Shown here: positions 17,686 through 26,668 of the stretch, one piece after another
Numbering within the stretch: the stretch's first letter is position 1
Layout: the number at the start of each line of letters is the position of its first letter
NCBI GenBank assembly: GCA_011772475.1
Contig: WVZK01000015.1
Span: 16,875 to 63,527 of the forward strand
Source: Candidatus Aminicenantota bacterium
GTDB lineage: Bacteria > Acidobacteriota > Aminicenantia > Aminicenantales > Aminicenantaceae
Length of the DNA stretch: 46,653 bases
Reading direction: 5' to 3'
Made by a program: the position numbers and the translations under genes
Notes under the pieces: model-generated
The model's database searches: none
Told to the model about the DNA's origin: nothing
The model's input: the letters and a program-made list of their open reading frames with translations, nothing else

Positions 17686-17714
17686 ATTATTGCATAAAAA
17701 CTAATCCCGGTCAA
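17686..17714 (-). promoter_or_regulatory. Promoter of the saccharopine operon
   Basis: Minus-strand TTGACC (17709-17714), exact 17-base spacer, AATAAT (17686-17691). It is back to back with the cysS promoter; the two -35 boxes are 14 bases apart. Confidence 0.55.
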
Positions 17715-17728
17715 TCTCGGAATAAATA

Positions 17729-17758
17729 TTGACTCGGCTGATTGTTATCTTTAATAAT
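17729..17758 (+). promoter_or_regulatory. cysS promoter giving a near-leaderless transcript
   Basis: TTGACT (17729-17734), 18-base spacer and AATAAT (17753-17758). The ATG of cysS lies at 17767, only eight bases after the -10, and no Shine-Dalgarno is present. Confidence 0.5.
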
Positions 17759-17766
17759 AGTGTATC

Positions 17767-19170
17767 ATGATTCGATTCTTTAACACTCTAAGCGGGAAAT
17801 TAGAGCCTTTTAAGCCAATTGTCGAAGGAGAGGTCAAGCTTTATACCTGCGGACCTACAGTCTATGATTTTGCGCATATCGGCAACTTCCGTGCTTATAT
17901 TTTTGAAGACTTGCTCAAGAGATTCCTCATTTTCAAGGGCTATAAAGTCACGCATGTGATGAATATCACAGACGTGGATGACAAAACCATAAAAGGAGCT
18001 AATGCTGAGAAAGTAGAACTTCAAGAATTCACCAAAAAATATACTGATGCTTTTTTTGAAGACATCCAGAAATTATACATCGCAAAGGCTGATTATTATC
18101 CGCGGGCTACAGATCATATCCCGGATATGATAATGATCATAAAGGGCCTTCTCGAGAAGGGATATGCATATAAAAAGAATGGTTCTGTTTACTTCAATAT
18201 ATCAAAATTCCCAAATTATGGACGTCTCTCGAAGATCGACCTAAAAGAGCTCAGGCCAGGAAAAAGAATTGAGTCAGACGAGTACGATAAGGAGAGCGCA
18301 AATGATTTTGCCCTCTGGAAAGATAAAAAGGAGGGGGAGCCTTTCTGGGAAACTGAAGTGGGGCCAGGGAGACCGGGCTGGCATATCGAATGCTCAGCAA
18401 TGAGCTCTAAATACTTGGGTCAAACCTTTGATATTCACTGCGGAGGCGTGGACAATATTTTCCCTCACCATGAGAATGAAATCGCCCAGTCTGAAGCGTT
18501 TTTTGGGAAAAAATTTGTCAACTACTGGCTCCATTGTCGCCATCTCATCGTTGACGGGGAAAAGATGTCGAAGTCCAAAGGTAACTTTTACACTCTGCGT
18601 GACCTTTTAGCCAAAAATATAGATACCTATGGCCTGCGCTTTCTCCTCCTTTCCACGCACTACAGAAAAATGCTTAATTTTACATTCGAGGCTCTTGAAC
18701 AGGCCAACTCTTCATTGAAGAGGATAAATGATTTTCTTTATGAGCTAAGGAATCGTCAGTTTGAAGAAGGAGAAAATAAGGACATCTTGCGGCTTGTTGA
18801 TGAGGCGAATAAAAAATTCATAGCTGGACTCGATGATGATTTAAACATCTCTATTGCTCTAAGAGCGCTGTTTGAAATGATTAGAAAAGCTAATACCTTG
18901 ATCTCTCAGGGAAAAGTCCGCAAAAAAGATGCAGAAAGGCTGATATCTTCTGTACGTTCTTTTGACACTGTTTTAGCGGTTCTCCCCGAAGAGGAAGAGG
19001 AGGCTTTATCCTCTGAGATCATGGAAAAAATAGAAGAACGAGAGAAGGCCCGGGCAGATAAAAACTATAAATTGGCAGATCAGATACGCAAGGAGTTGCT
19101 CAAGAAAGGAGTCATATTAGAAGATACAAAAGACGGAGTTAGATGGAAAATTGTTAAGAATAAGAAATAA
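17767..19170 (+). CDS. cysS: Cysteine--tRNA ligase
   Basis: A complete 467-residue class I synthetase that charges tRNA-Cys. It has YTCGPTVYDFAHIGNFRAY (zinc Cys and the HIGH-type motif), the zinc ligands GWHIECSAMS and HCGGVDNIFPHHENE, and the KMSKS loop EKMSKSKGNF. The C-terminal anticodon-binding helices end at EDTKDGVRWKI. The start at the conserved MIRFFNTLSGKLEPF is firm although there is no Shine-Dalgarno; the promoter nearly abuts the ATG. The 3' end overlaps yraN by 20 bases. Confidence 0.98.
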   Translation: MIRFFNTLSGKLEPFKPIVEGEVKLYTCGPTVYDFAHIGNFRAYIFEDLLKRFLIFKGYKVTHVMNITDVDDKTIKGANAEKVELQEFTKKYTDAFFEDIQKLYIAKADYYPRATDHIPDMIMIIKGLLEKGYAYKKNGSVYFNISKFPNYGRLSKIDLKELRPGKRIESDEYDKESANDFALWKDKKEGEPFWETEVGPGRPGWHIECSAMSSKYLGQTFDIHCGGVDNIFPHHENEIAQSEAFFGKKFVNYWLHCRHLIVDGEKMSKSKGNFYTLRDLLAKNIDTYGLRFLLLSTHYRKMLNFTFEALEQANSSLKRINDFLYELRNRQFEEGENKDILRLVDEANKKFIAGLDDDLNISIALRALFEMIRKANTLISQGKVRKKDAERLISSVRSFDTVLAVLPEEEEEALSSEIMEKIEEREKARADKNYKLADQIRKELLKKGVILEDTKDGVRWKIVKNKK

Positions 19171-19525
19171 ACAGACTCCTCACGATCTTGGTAAGTTGGG
19201 CGAAAAAACTGCTCTCAATTACTTAATAGATAATAAATACAAGATTGTAACCAGAGGCTTCCGTTTGTTCAGGGGCGAAATTGATATTATTGCCTATGAC
19301 CAGAAAACTTTGGTCTTTGTAGAAGTGAAAGCCAGGAGAAGCACAGATTATGGTTTTCCTGAGGAATCAGTAACGCCTTCTAAACAGCGACAGATTAGAA
19401 AGATAGCAGAAGGTTTTATGGCGAAAAATAGTCTTCAGGACTTGGAGTGTAGGTTTGATGTAATATCTTTGTCCTTCGATGAAAAAGAAGGATACTCCAT
19501 TCGCCACTTTAAGGATGCGTTCTAA
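19151..19525 (+). CDS. yraN: YraN/UPF0102 family endonuclease-fold protein
   Basis: A 124-residue protein of the YraN family. The pattern is LGKLGEKTALNYLIDNKYKI, then the PD-(D/E)XK nuclease-like core FRGEIDIIAYDQ and LVFVEVKARRS, and the C-terminal KQRQIRKIAEGF. The cellular role is not well defined; the fold suggests DNA cleavage or processing. The only start before the conserved region is TTG 19151, inside the end of cysS, so translation is probably coupled. The next gene starts 12 bases downstream of its stop. Confidence 0.9.
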   Translation: MLRIRNKQTPHDLGKLGEKTALNYLIDNKYKIVTRGFRLFRGEIDIIAYDQKTLVFVEVKARRSTDYGFPEESVTPSKQRQIRKIAEGFMAKNSLQDLECRFDVISLSFDEKEGYSIRHFKDAF

Positions 19526-19537
19526 AAGGAGGGATTG

Positions 19538-22147
19538 ATGAAAGCGCTAAAAAACATGAAACCTTTAATGTTCGTCATTATCATCATGATTTTTTCTTTT
19601 CTTGGTTTCAGTCAGAGTGTCCCAGAGCCTGAAGAGGTTCTTGGTTTCAAAGTTGGGGCTGATTATCATTTGGCTACCTATACTCAGGCCATAGAATACT
19701 TTAAAAAAATCGAGCAAAACTCCAGCAAAATCAAACTGTTTGATGAGGGAAAAACATCAATGGAACAGACTATGACTTATGCTGTCATCTCGTCTGAAGA
19801 AAATTTGGCTAACCTTGAAAAATATAAACAGATAATCAAAAGACTCTCTTTGGTCAAAGGTCTTTCTGACGCTGAAGCCAGAAGGCTTTCCAAGGAAGGG
19901 AAGGCAATCGTCTATATCGATGGGGGTCTCCACGCATCTGAATGTGCTCCTGCTCAACACAATATTCAGCTTGCCTATGATTTGGTGACGGCAAAGGACG
20001 CGAAAACACTCAAGATTCTAAATGATGTTATTGTCGTTCTTGTTTTTGCTAATCCGGATGGGATGAATCTTTTGGCTGAATGGTACCATCCTAATGTTGG
20101 GACTCCTTTTGAAGTCTCCCGCATGCCATGGCTATACCACATATACGCAGGACACGACAATAACCGAGACTCCTATATTGCCAATTTAGTTGAAACACAA
20201 CATCTGACAAGGTTGGCTAATAAAGAATGGTATCCGGTTATTCTGTATAATCATCATCAAACAGCTCCTTTTCCTGCTCGAATCTGGACTCCTCCCAACT
20301 CAGAGCCAACCAATCCTAATGTTCATCCTCTCATCGTCCGCTGGCAAAACCTGGTTGGTTCTGCCATGGGGGCGGCGTTTGACGAAGAAGGCAAAGAAGG
20401 AGCCATATCCAGAATCATTTTTGACACATGGTATCCCGGTTATGTGACTCAGGTGGTGGATTCCCATAATATCGTATCCATTCTCACTGAAACCGCTCTT
20501 TATCGTTATGCAACGCCTTATTTTTACACTCTCCGCGATTTTCCCGCACAGTATCGTGATTTAACTATGTCTGCCTTTTACCCGAATCCCTGGAAAGGAG
20601 GCTGGTGGCGCCTTAAGGATGCTGTGGACTACTGCCTGACGGCATCCATGGCTGTTCTTGATGTTGCTTCCAAGTATCGTGAGGAGTTACTTTTCAACAA
20701 GTATAAGATGGGAAAAGATGTAATAAATAGATTTACTAAAGAGCCACCTCATGCCTGGATAATTCCCGAAAATCAACGCGACCCGGCAACCGCTTCTCTT
20801 CTTCTCAACCGAATGATTTTGCTCGGAATCGATGTCTACAAGAGCGATGAATCTTTTACATGTGATGGAATAAAGTATCCAGCTGGAACATACGTCATTC
20901 CTATGACGCAGCCTTTTGCCCTATTCATAAAAAATGTGTTTGAGGAACAGAACTATCCTGACCTGAGGAAATACCCGGATTTGTGGCAGGGACTCGTTGA
21001 TCCTGTAAAATTCGAAGGAACACCGTTTGAATCTTACGACATGATGGGCTGGACCCTTCCCTACCAGTTTGGGATGAAGGTCTACTCAGCAAATTCGCTA
21101 ATTACGTCAAAAATGACCAAAGTAAAAGATGTCAAGCTTCAGAAAGGCAGCATTGTAGGCAAGTCTGGATATTCTTATCTTATTCGCCACGAAGACAATA
21201 ATAGCTTCACAGCAACGAATAGAATTCATAAACAGGGAGGAAAAGTTTTCTGGGCAAAAGAGCCATTTTCAGCTAATAACACACGTTTTCCTGAAGGCAC
21301 GATTATCGTTCCTTCAACAAGCTTTAAAGGGTCTTTCATGGGTGATTTGGCTAAAGACCTTGACCTTAAGATTACGGGCATTTCTCATGATCCTAAAGTG
21401 AAGACTTTAAGTGTCAAGCCAGTTCGGCTGGGGATGTATAAGTCCTGGCTTGCGAGCGCAGACGAAGGCTGGACAAGGTTAATCTTGGAGAAGTACGAAT
21501 TCCTGTATTCTAGTATACATGATGCGGATATCCGCGCGGGAAATCTTAATGCGAACTACGATGTCATTATTATGCCCGACACTTACAGGCCAGAAGCGGT
21601 GATAAACGGGCATGCCAAAGGAACCATGCCACCGAAGTACGTAGGGGGAATCACTCCCGGAGGTCTTCGCAATTTAAAATCGTATGTCGAGAACGGTGGG
21701 ACGTTAATTTTCATTAATGCTTCGTGCAACCTGGCTGTTGAACATTTCGGCGTTCCTGTCAGGAACGTTTTAAAAAAAGTAAAAAGTGGTGATTTCGTTT
21801 GCACCGGGTCAATCCTTCGGATGGAATTTGATACCAGCCACCCCTTAGCCTACGGCATGCCCAAAGAAGCAGCCACAGTATTTGATAATAGCTGTGCTTT
21901 TGATGTTATGCCTTCATTTGAGGCAAAAAAGGAACCTAAAAGTATCTCCAAGTATCCCGAAGAGAATCCTCTGATGAGCGGTTGGATCTATGGTGACAAA
22001 ATAATTCGCCAAAAAGCAACGATCCTGGATATTCCCTACGGAAAGGGCAAGATAATTCTTCTGGGCTTCCCGGTGCAGTTTAGAGCGCAATCCTACGGAA
22101 CGTTCAGGCTCCTCTTTAACTCAATTTTTTACGCGGGAATTAAATAG
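19538..22147 (+). CDS. Exported M14 family zinc carboxypeptidase-like protein
   Basis: An 869-residue exported peptidase. A signal peptide covers about residues 1-27 (FVIIIMIFSFLGFSQS). The M14 domain shows zinc ligands His132 and Glu135 in IDGGLHASECAP, the later YNHHQ ligand (about 235) and the catalytic Glu in SILTETAL. The C-terminal third (from about 640) has DADIRAGNLNANYDVIIMPD, like the class I glutamine amidotransferase-type domain found in large M14 proteins. It is probably periplasmic and trims peptides. ATG 19538 with AAGGAGG upstream is preferred over the TTG one codon earlier. Its stop directly abuts the stop of the convergent S9 peptidase. Confidence 0.93.
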   Translation: MKALKNMKPLMFVIIIMIFSFLGFSQSVPEPEEVLGFKVGADYHLATYTQAIEYFKKIEQNSSKIKLFDEGKTSMEQTMTYAVISSEENLANLEKYKQIIKRLSLVKGLSDAEARRLSKEGKAIVYIDGGLHASECAPAQHNIQLAYDLVTAKDAKTLKILNDVIVVLVFANPDGMNLLAEWYHPNVGTPFEVSRMPWLYHIYAGHDNNRDSYIANLVETQHLTRLANKEWYPVILYNHHQTAPFPARIWTPPNSEPTNPNVHPLIVRWQNLVGSAMGAAFDEEGKEGAISRIIFDTWYPGYVTQVVDSHNIVSILTETALYRYATPYFYTLRDFPAQYRDLTMSAFYPNPWKGGWWRLKDAVDYCLTASMAVLDVASKYREELLFNKYKMGKDVINRFTKEPPHAWIIPENQRDPATASLLLNRMILLGIDVYKSDESFTCDGIKYPAGTYVIPMTQPFALFIKNVFEEQNYPDLRKYPDLWQGLVDPVKFEGTPFESYDMMGWTLPYQFGMKVYSANSLITSKMTKVKDVKLQKGSIVGKSGYSYLIRHEDNNSFTATNRIHKQGGKVFWAKEPFSANNTRFPEGTIIVPSTSFKGSFMGDLAKDLDLKITGISHDPKVKTLSVKPVRLGMYKSWLASADEGWTRLILEKYEFLYSSIHDADIRAGNLNANYDVIIMPDTYRPEAVINGHAKGTMPPKYVGGITPGGLRNLKSYVENGGTLIFINASCNLAVEHFGVPVRNVLKKVKSGDFVCTGSILRMEFDTSHPLAYGMPKEAATVFDNSCAFDVMPSFEAKKEPKSISKYPEENPLMSGWIYGDKIIRQKATILDIPYGKGKIILLGFPVQFRAQSYGTFRLLFNSIFYAGIK

Positions 22148-24241
22148 TTATTTAAGAAAGCGGTTGAAAAAGTCTGCAGTGGCTTTGTAGACCGTTAGCC
22201 ATATATCATGCCGTAAAAAACCATGCACTTCATCAGGGAATACGAGAATTTCAACATGGGCTTTGCCCAATTTTCTCAAGCGCTGAACCAGGTCTGTTGT
22301 TTGGATGAAATCTACGTTCCTGTCGTCATCTCCATGAATAAAAAGCACCGGAGAACTCCAAAAATAAACATCGGCAACCGGAGAAGATTGATAGGCAGAA
22401 GCCATGAGATCCTCTCCGCTAATCCCCCAGCCTCCTCCATCGCGTCGTCTCCCTCTGAGAGACCAATCATGGACACCGTGTAAATCTACGCCTGCAGCAA
22501 AGAGCTCTGAATCCCTAGCAAGTCCTAGGGCAGTTAGATATCCTCCGTAAGACCCTCCCCAGAGGCCAATCTTACTGGGGTCAACTTCAGGATGCTTCTT
22601 CAAGTAACGGCCTGCGGCCACGATATCCTGATATTCAGATGCACCTCGAGGTCCCTGATCAGGAGCGCGACGGAAATCATAACCGTAGCCTATGCCCGAG
22701 CGGAAATTCACGGAAAGGACAATAAATCCTTCATGAGCTAGGTACTGATTCATGGCGTAGGCTCCGTGGTAATAGCCCCGGTAATGCCAGCCCAGAAGCA
22801 TCTGGCGAATCGGTCCGCCATGCATGAAGATAACTGCGGGTCGCTTATCTCCGGACTTTGCGCCTTTAGGGAGAAAAAGCTGCCCATGAATCTTAAGCCC
22901 ATCAGGAGCCTTGAATATTACCTGTTGAGGTGTGACCAAATCTTTCCCAGGAAACTCGGCAGGGATGGCTTCAGGGGCGATAAGGCGCCTTTTCTTACCC
23001 TTAAGGCTCATAACAGCAGGAGCAGCGGGTTGTGAAGCAGTTGAGCAGAAGAACACCAAGTCGTTTCCACCGGAAGCAAGGACTGGAGACCATTCAATTC
23101 CTTCTCCAGCCGTTAGAAGTTTAGCCTTCCCTCCTGAGGACGGAACAGACCAGAGGTGTCTACGGTCTATATCACCAGAGTTTGAGTTGAATATTAGAGT
23201 TTTTCCATCAGCTGATAAGAAACTATCTTCTGCTTCGCATTCTCCTGGAGTGAGGCAAATAATTTTCTTGTCTTTTACAGATATGGAGTAGAGGTGCATC
23301 CATTTTTCATGCTCAGAGTAAAAGACCAAACGGTCGCCGGCTGCCCAGCGCAATGTTTTTGATGGATAATACTGAGAAAAGCCTCCGGTTTCATTCGGGC
23401 ATTCCCATATCTCTTCTGCCTTCCCGCTGTCAACGTCTGCAACCAATATAGAAAATTTTGCTCCTCCTCTGAAAGATGGCCTTCCCATGGCTCCAGCAAA
23501 ACGAATAAAAGCGATGTTTTTTCCATCTGGAGACCAAACTGGGTATCCATCCCTGTCCACAGAAGGAGAAATCCAGCTTATGGAGTTTCCCTTAAGGTCA
23601 TAAATCCCGATAAAACTGTGATCTTCTCTGGAGCTTACAAAGGCAATTTTTGAACCGTCTGGTGACCACGTAGGTGAACCATTCCTCCCGCGAGCTTGAA
23701 ACAGGGGTTTTGGCTTCGAAGATTCATCCAAGGAAGTCAAGAATATTTGCCCTCTTAAAGTGAAAGCCACAGAATTTCCGATTGGGGAAAGCACGGGATT
23801 GCTTCCTTTTCCGAGTCGCCATGGTTCTCCTCCTTCAATCTTTATGGCCCAGACGGCCTGCTCTGTTCCTTCAGGATTGGAAGTGGGATTGGGATATTCG
23901 CCGGCCCGATTAGCAGATCCTCCTTTAACATAGACGATGATCTTTCCTTCTGAATCGAAGGCAAGCTTTCCTAACTCCTGGCCATCGTCAAGGGGATATG
24001 CTGTAAGCTGGCTAGCTTTGTATTCTGGTGCCCTGGCTAGCCATATATTTCTCTTTCCTTGCCAGTTAAACACCCAAGCCACAAGATCTCCTTTGGGAGA
24101 TACCACCAAGCTTGAGGGGAAAGCAGAGCTCAGGATGTTTTCAAGGGTAAACGACTGAGCCTGCTGAGACATAAAAAATACAGACAAAAGAATGAAAACA
24201 CAGAAAAGGCCTGACCTTTTCTTGAATATTGATGAGTTCAT
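22148..24241 (-). CDS. S9 family peptidase (prolyl oligopeptidase/acylaminoacyl-peptidase type), exported
   Basis: A 697-residue serine peptidase. The signal peptide is VFILLSVFFMSQQAQS. The N-terminal beta-propeller has PD40/TolB-like repeats (SPTWSPDGSKIAFVSS, GYPVWSPDGKNIAFIR). The C-terminal alpha/beta hydrolase domain carries the triad Ser564 (GLWGGSYGGYL), Asp640 (HGDDDRNV) and His673 (PDEVHGF). It should release dipeptides or acyl-amino acids from short peptides in the periplasm. A GGAGG site precedes ATG 24241. Together with the convergent M14 peptidase and the nearby receptor it suggests peptide use. Confidence 0.95.
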   Translation of the reverse strand: MNSSIFKKRSGLFCVFILLSVFFMSQQAQSFTLENILSSAFPSSLVVSPKGDLVAWVFNWQGKRNIWLARAPEYKASQLTAYPLDDGQELGKLAFDSEGKIIVYVKGGSANRAGEYPNPTSNPEGTEQAVWAIKIEGGEPWRLGKGSNPVLSPIGNSVAFTLRGQIFLTSLDESSKPKPLFQARGRNGSPTWSPDGSKIAFVSSREDHSFIGIYDLKGNSISWISPSVDRDGYPVWSPDGKNIAFIRFAGAMGRPSFRGGAKFSILVADVDSGKAEEIWECPNETGGFSQYYPSKTLRWAAGDRLVFYSEHEKWMHLYSISVKDKKIICLTPGECEAEDSFLSADGKTLIFNSNSGDIDRRHLWSVPSSGGKAKLLTAGEGIEWSPVLASGGNDLVFFCSTASQPAAPAVMSLKGKKRRLIAPEAIPAEFPGKDLVTPQQVIFKAPDGLKIHGQLFLPKGAKSGDKRPAVIFMHGGPIRQMLLGWHYRGYYHGAYAMNQYLAHEGFIVLSVNFRSGIGYGYDFRRAPDQGPRGASEYQDIVAAGRYLKKHPEVDPSKIGLWGGSYGGYLTALGLARDSELFAAGVDLHGVHDWSLRGRRRDGGGWGISGEDLMASAYQSSPVADVYFWSSPVLFIHGDDDRNVDFIQTTDLVQRLRKLGKAHVEILVFPDEVHGFLRHDIWLTVYKATADFFNRFLK

Positions 24242-24344
24242 TTTTTCCTCCTCTTCTCTTAAAGTCGATTTTTTTATTCGTATTTATTAATCAATTATGG
24301 TTTTTTCAATTGAGTTTTTCAATCTGTTGCAGATAACTAAATGT

Positions 24345-24370
24345 GCGGGTTTGATAAATCAAACCCCTAC
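24345..24370. repeat. Palindromic repeat, copy 1 (GGGTTTGAT family)
   Basis: GGGTTTGAT, two bases, ATCAAACCC, flanked by GC and CTAC. It lies between the S9 peptidase and receptor genes. It is one of five copies; see 37811, 39939, 40485 and 40546. Confidence 0.8.
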
Positions 24371-24376
24371 GAATAA

Positions 24377-26581
24377 TTAGAAAGAGTAACTTAGTCCAAA
24401 TATAAAATTTCTTCCAGGCTCTTCAACGCTTTCAGGATCCGGCCTTGCTAGATAATTCTTGTTTAAGAGATTAGATAGGAGAAGATAGATGCTAAAGGAT
24501 GAATTATACAGATAACTGGCTTTGAAATTAACCACTCCGTAGCCTGGTATGGCGATTTCTGCAGGACCGGGCCTTTTTTTCTCCTGTTGGAGAGTTGTGT
24601 TTATTTCGAAAGAGAGCCGTTTAATCCAGAGCCGTGTTCCCAAAAAAAGACGAGAAGGGGGGATATCATTCAAGTCGTCTTGGGTTATCTTGCTTTTGCC
24701 TCTAAAAGAGAAAAAATTGCCGAATATTTTCCACCCAGGGAAGGGATAATATTCTATTTCCAGCTCATATCCGCTGATCTTTCCCCTGTTAACATTCCCA
24801 TATGTGTAAATTCTTTCATTTGGATTAATTAGGTAGCGTTCTATCAAGTCGTCTATTTCATAATAGAAAGAGTAAATGCCAGCAAAAAATCTCTTGAGGA
24901 TAAGTTTTAAGCCTGCATCAATATTGAAGCTCGTCTCTGGATTAAGATCGGGATTAGCATTGATGAATCCCCTGCCCGTGATGCCCGTATAAAACATCTC
25001 GTTCAGGCCTGCAGCCCGGTAGGCTCTTGATAAATTGCTAAAGAGTACGATTTGCTCATATATCTTGGCTGAACAGCCCAGAAAACCAGTCCAAGCGTAA
25101 TATCCTCTTTTCTCAGGGTAGGCGGCGCCTCCTGGCAGGGCCTGCATCTGGAGGTAATCCCAACGAATCCCGCCCACGAGATCGAGATTTTCTATACCAG
25201 AGTAATCAAGCGAAAAAAAGAAGCCAATATCTTTCCTACTCCCATCCTTGAAAGGCCATTGCTCAAGCTCCCCGATGATATTGCCGGCTGAATCGAAACT
25301 CTTGTCTATGTTATAAGCTTTTACTGAGGATCTGCCATAAAAGTCTGTTCCTCCTTTTAGCCGGAGGTGTTTTCCGATTTTGTTCCCGTATGAAAGATGA
25401 AATCCGTAATCCAAACTCTGTGTTTTGCTGTATGACTCCTCTGTTATCAAGGAATTTTCTTTAGTTTCTTTTATTGTCTCTAAGAAATGAGGATTGAAAT
25501 AAGCGTGTACGGATAACTCGCCTCCATTTCCTAATCCTCTTTCGTTCCAATGAATTTGGATAAGATTTTGGCTTTCCTGGGGATACCAGGTTGGTTTGGT
25601 CAAACTGTCTTGATTTGCTTTTCCAATATCGTATCCTCGTGACCCAAGAAAGCTCAAATGAATCTCTCTTTTTTCGTTTATATAAGAGGCTTTAGTGAAT
25701 AAGCTTGCTTGCGTGAATTGAGACTGGAGGATTTCGCCTGAAGGAGAGGAATAGTTCTCAGCATCATTCCCCTGAAAAGAGAGGAGAAAACCTGTATTTT
25801 TTTTGCTGCCTTCAACAGAAAATCCAAGTCCTTTTTCCTTGTTGATCGAGCCGTATCTTGCGCTTATTCTCCCGCTAATTCTTTCCTGCGTTGATGGTTT
25901 TTTTGTAAGAATATGAATGACTCCGCCTATTGCATCAGAACCATAAAAAACTGAAGAAGGGCTTCTAAGAACCTCGATCCTCTCGATATTTTTGGGATCG
26001 ACAAAGGAAGCGTTTGGCCCTGTGCGCCTATCGCTTGTCACGCGAGCATTGTCGATCATAATAAGCACTCGTCTTCTTGCAAGTCCGCGGATATTGGGAA
26101 CCAGAGAAAAACCGCCTGCCCCGATATTAGATACTCCAGGCATGTTCGAAAGGCTCTCCGTGATGTTTGAAGACATTTTTTCCTCGAGAGCTTCCTTGGG
26201 AATGACCGTTTCAGCGGCTGGAACGCTTGCGGATGATTCAGGATATCTCAAGGCAGTTACGACAATTTCTTCTCTCTGCATAATATATGGGATAAGTCTT
26301 ACAATGACCTTTTTTGAAAGCTCTTGGGAGGTGAGGACAATTTCTTGTTCTATGTAATCTGGATGAATGATCTCAAGGCGGATCTTTTCTTCATCTGGGA
26401 CAGGAAGAGTAAAAAGACCTTTTTCATCTGTCAACACCTTGTTTCCACTCTGGCGGTGAAGGACCACAGCTTCTACGACAGGTTTCCCCTCAAGGTTTAA
26501 CACCTCTCCCTTTATTTCAAAGGCAAAAGATTGGATGGCCAAAAGTGAGGGCATTAGGAAAAGAAAAGCAAGTTTTCGCAT
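24377..26581 (-). CDS. TonB-dependent outer membrane receptor
   Basis: A 734-residue receptor. Signal peptide at 1-20, then a carboxypeptidase-like regulatory domain (about 22-100, IKGEVLNLEGKPVVEAVV). A TonB-box-like EEIVVTALR lies near residue 105, then the plug (SSNITESLSNMPGVSNIGAG, RGLARRRVLIMIDNAR, SPSSVFYGSDAIGGVIHI) and a large beta-barrel ending in the aromatic FGLSYSF. It takes up a substrate across the outer membrane with TonB energy. The ligand is unknown; barrel features resemble catecholate-siderophore, cobalamin or heme types. The promoter nearly abuts the ATG and no Shine-Dalgarno is seen. Confidence 0.96.
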   Translation of the reverse strand: MRKLAFLFLMPSLLAIQSFAFEIKGEVLNLEGKPVVEAVVLHRQSGNKVLTDEKGLFTLPVPDEEKIRLEIIHPDYIEQEIVLTSQELSKKVIVRLIPYIMQREEIVVTALRYPESSASVPAAETVIPKEALEEKMSSNITESLSNMPGVSNIGAGGFSLVPNIRGLARRRVLIMIDNARVTSDRRTGPNASFVDPKNIERIEVLRSPSSVFYGSDAIGGVIHILTKKPSTQERISGRISARYGSINKEKGLGFSVEGSKKNTGFLLSFQGNDAENYSSPSGEILQSQFTQASLFTKASYINEKREIHLSFLGSRGYDIGKANQDSLTKPTWYPQESQNLIQIHWNERGLGNGGELSVHAYFNPHFLETIKETKENSLITEESYSKTQSLDYGFHLSYGNKIGKHLRLKGGTDFYGRSSVKAYNIDKSFDSAGNIIGELEQWPFKDGSRKDIGFFFSLDYSGIENLDLVGGIRWDYLQMQALPGGAAYPEKRGYYAWTGFLGCSAKIYEQIVLFSNLSRAYRAAGLNEMFYTGITGRGFINANPDLNPETSFNIDAGLKLILKRFFAGIYSFYYEIDDLIERYLINPNERIYTYGNVNRGKISGYELEIEYYPFPGWKIFGNFFSFRGKSKITQDDLNDIPPSRLFLGTRLWIKRLSFEINTTLQQEKKRPGPAEIAIPGYGVVNFKASYLYNSSFSIYLLLSNLLNKNYLARPDPESVEEPGRNFIFGLSYSF

Positions 26582-26593
26582 GGTAGAAAGCTT

Positions 26594-26621
26594 ATTATAA
26601 TGAATTGATTTTTACTGTAAA
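26594..26621 (-). promoter_or_regulatory. Promoter of the TonB-dependent receptor gene
   Basis: Minus-strand TTTACA (26616-26621), 16-base spacer and perfect TATAAT (26594-26599), 13 bases before the ATG. The leader would be only a few bases long. Confidence 0.55.
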
Positions 26622-26636
26622 GAGAATTTATCTTCG

Positions 26637-26668
26637 TAGGCCAGGTCTTACTTTTTATGACCTGCCTA
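26637..26668. repeat. Hairpin over the folK stop codon
   Basis: TAGGCCAGGTC (26637-26647) pairs with GACCTGCCTA (26659-26668), ten pairs with one bulged C. A T-run follows on the plus strand only, so it does not serve folK as a standard terminator. The CAGGTC/GACCTG stem echoes the inverted repeat at 9205. Confidence 0.45.
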
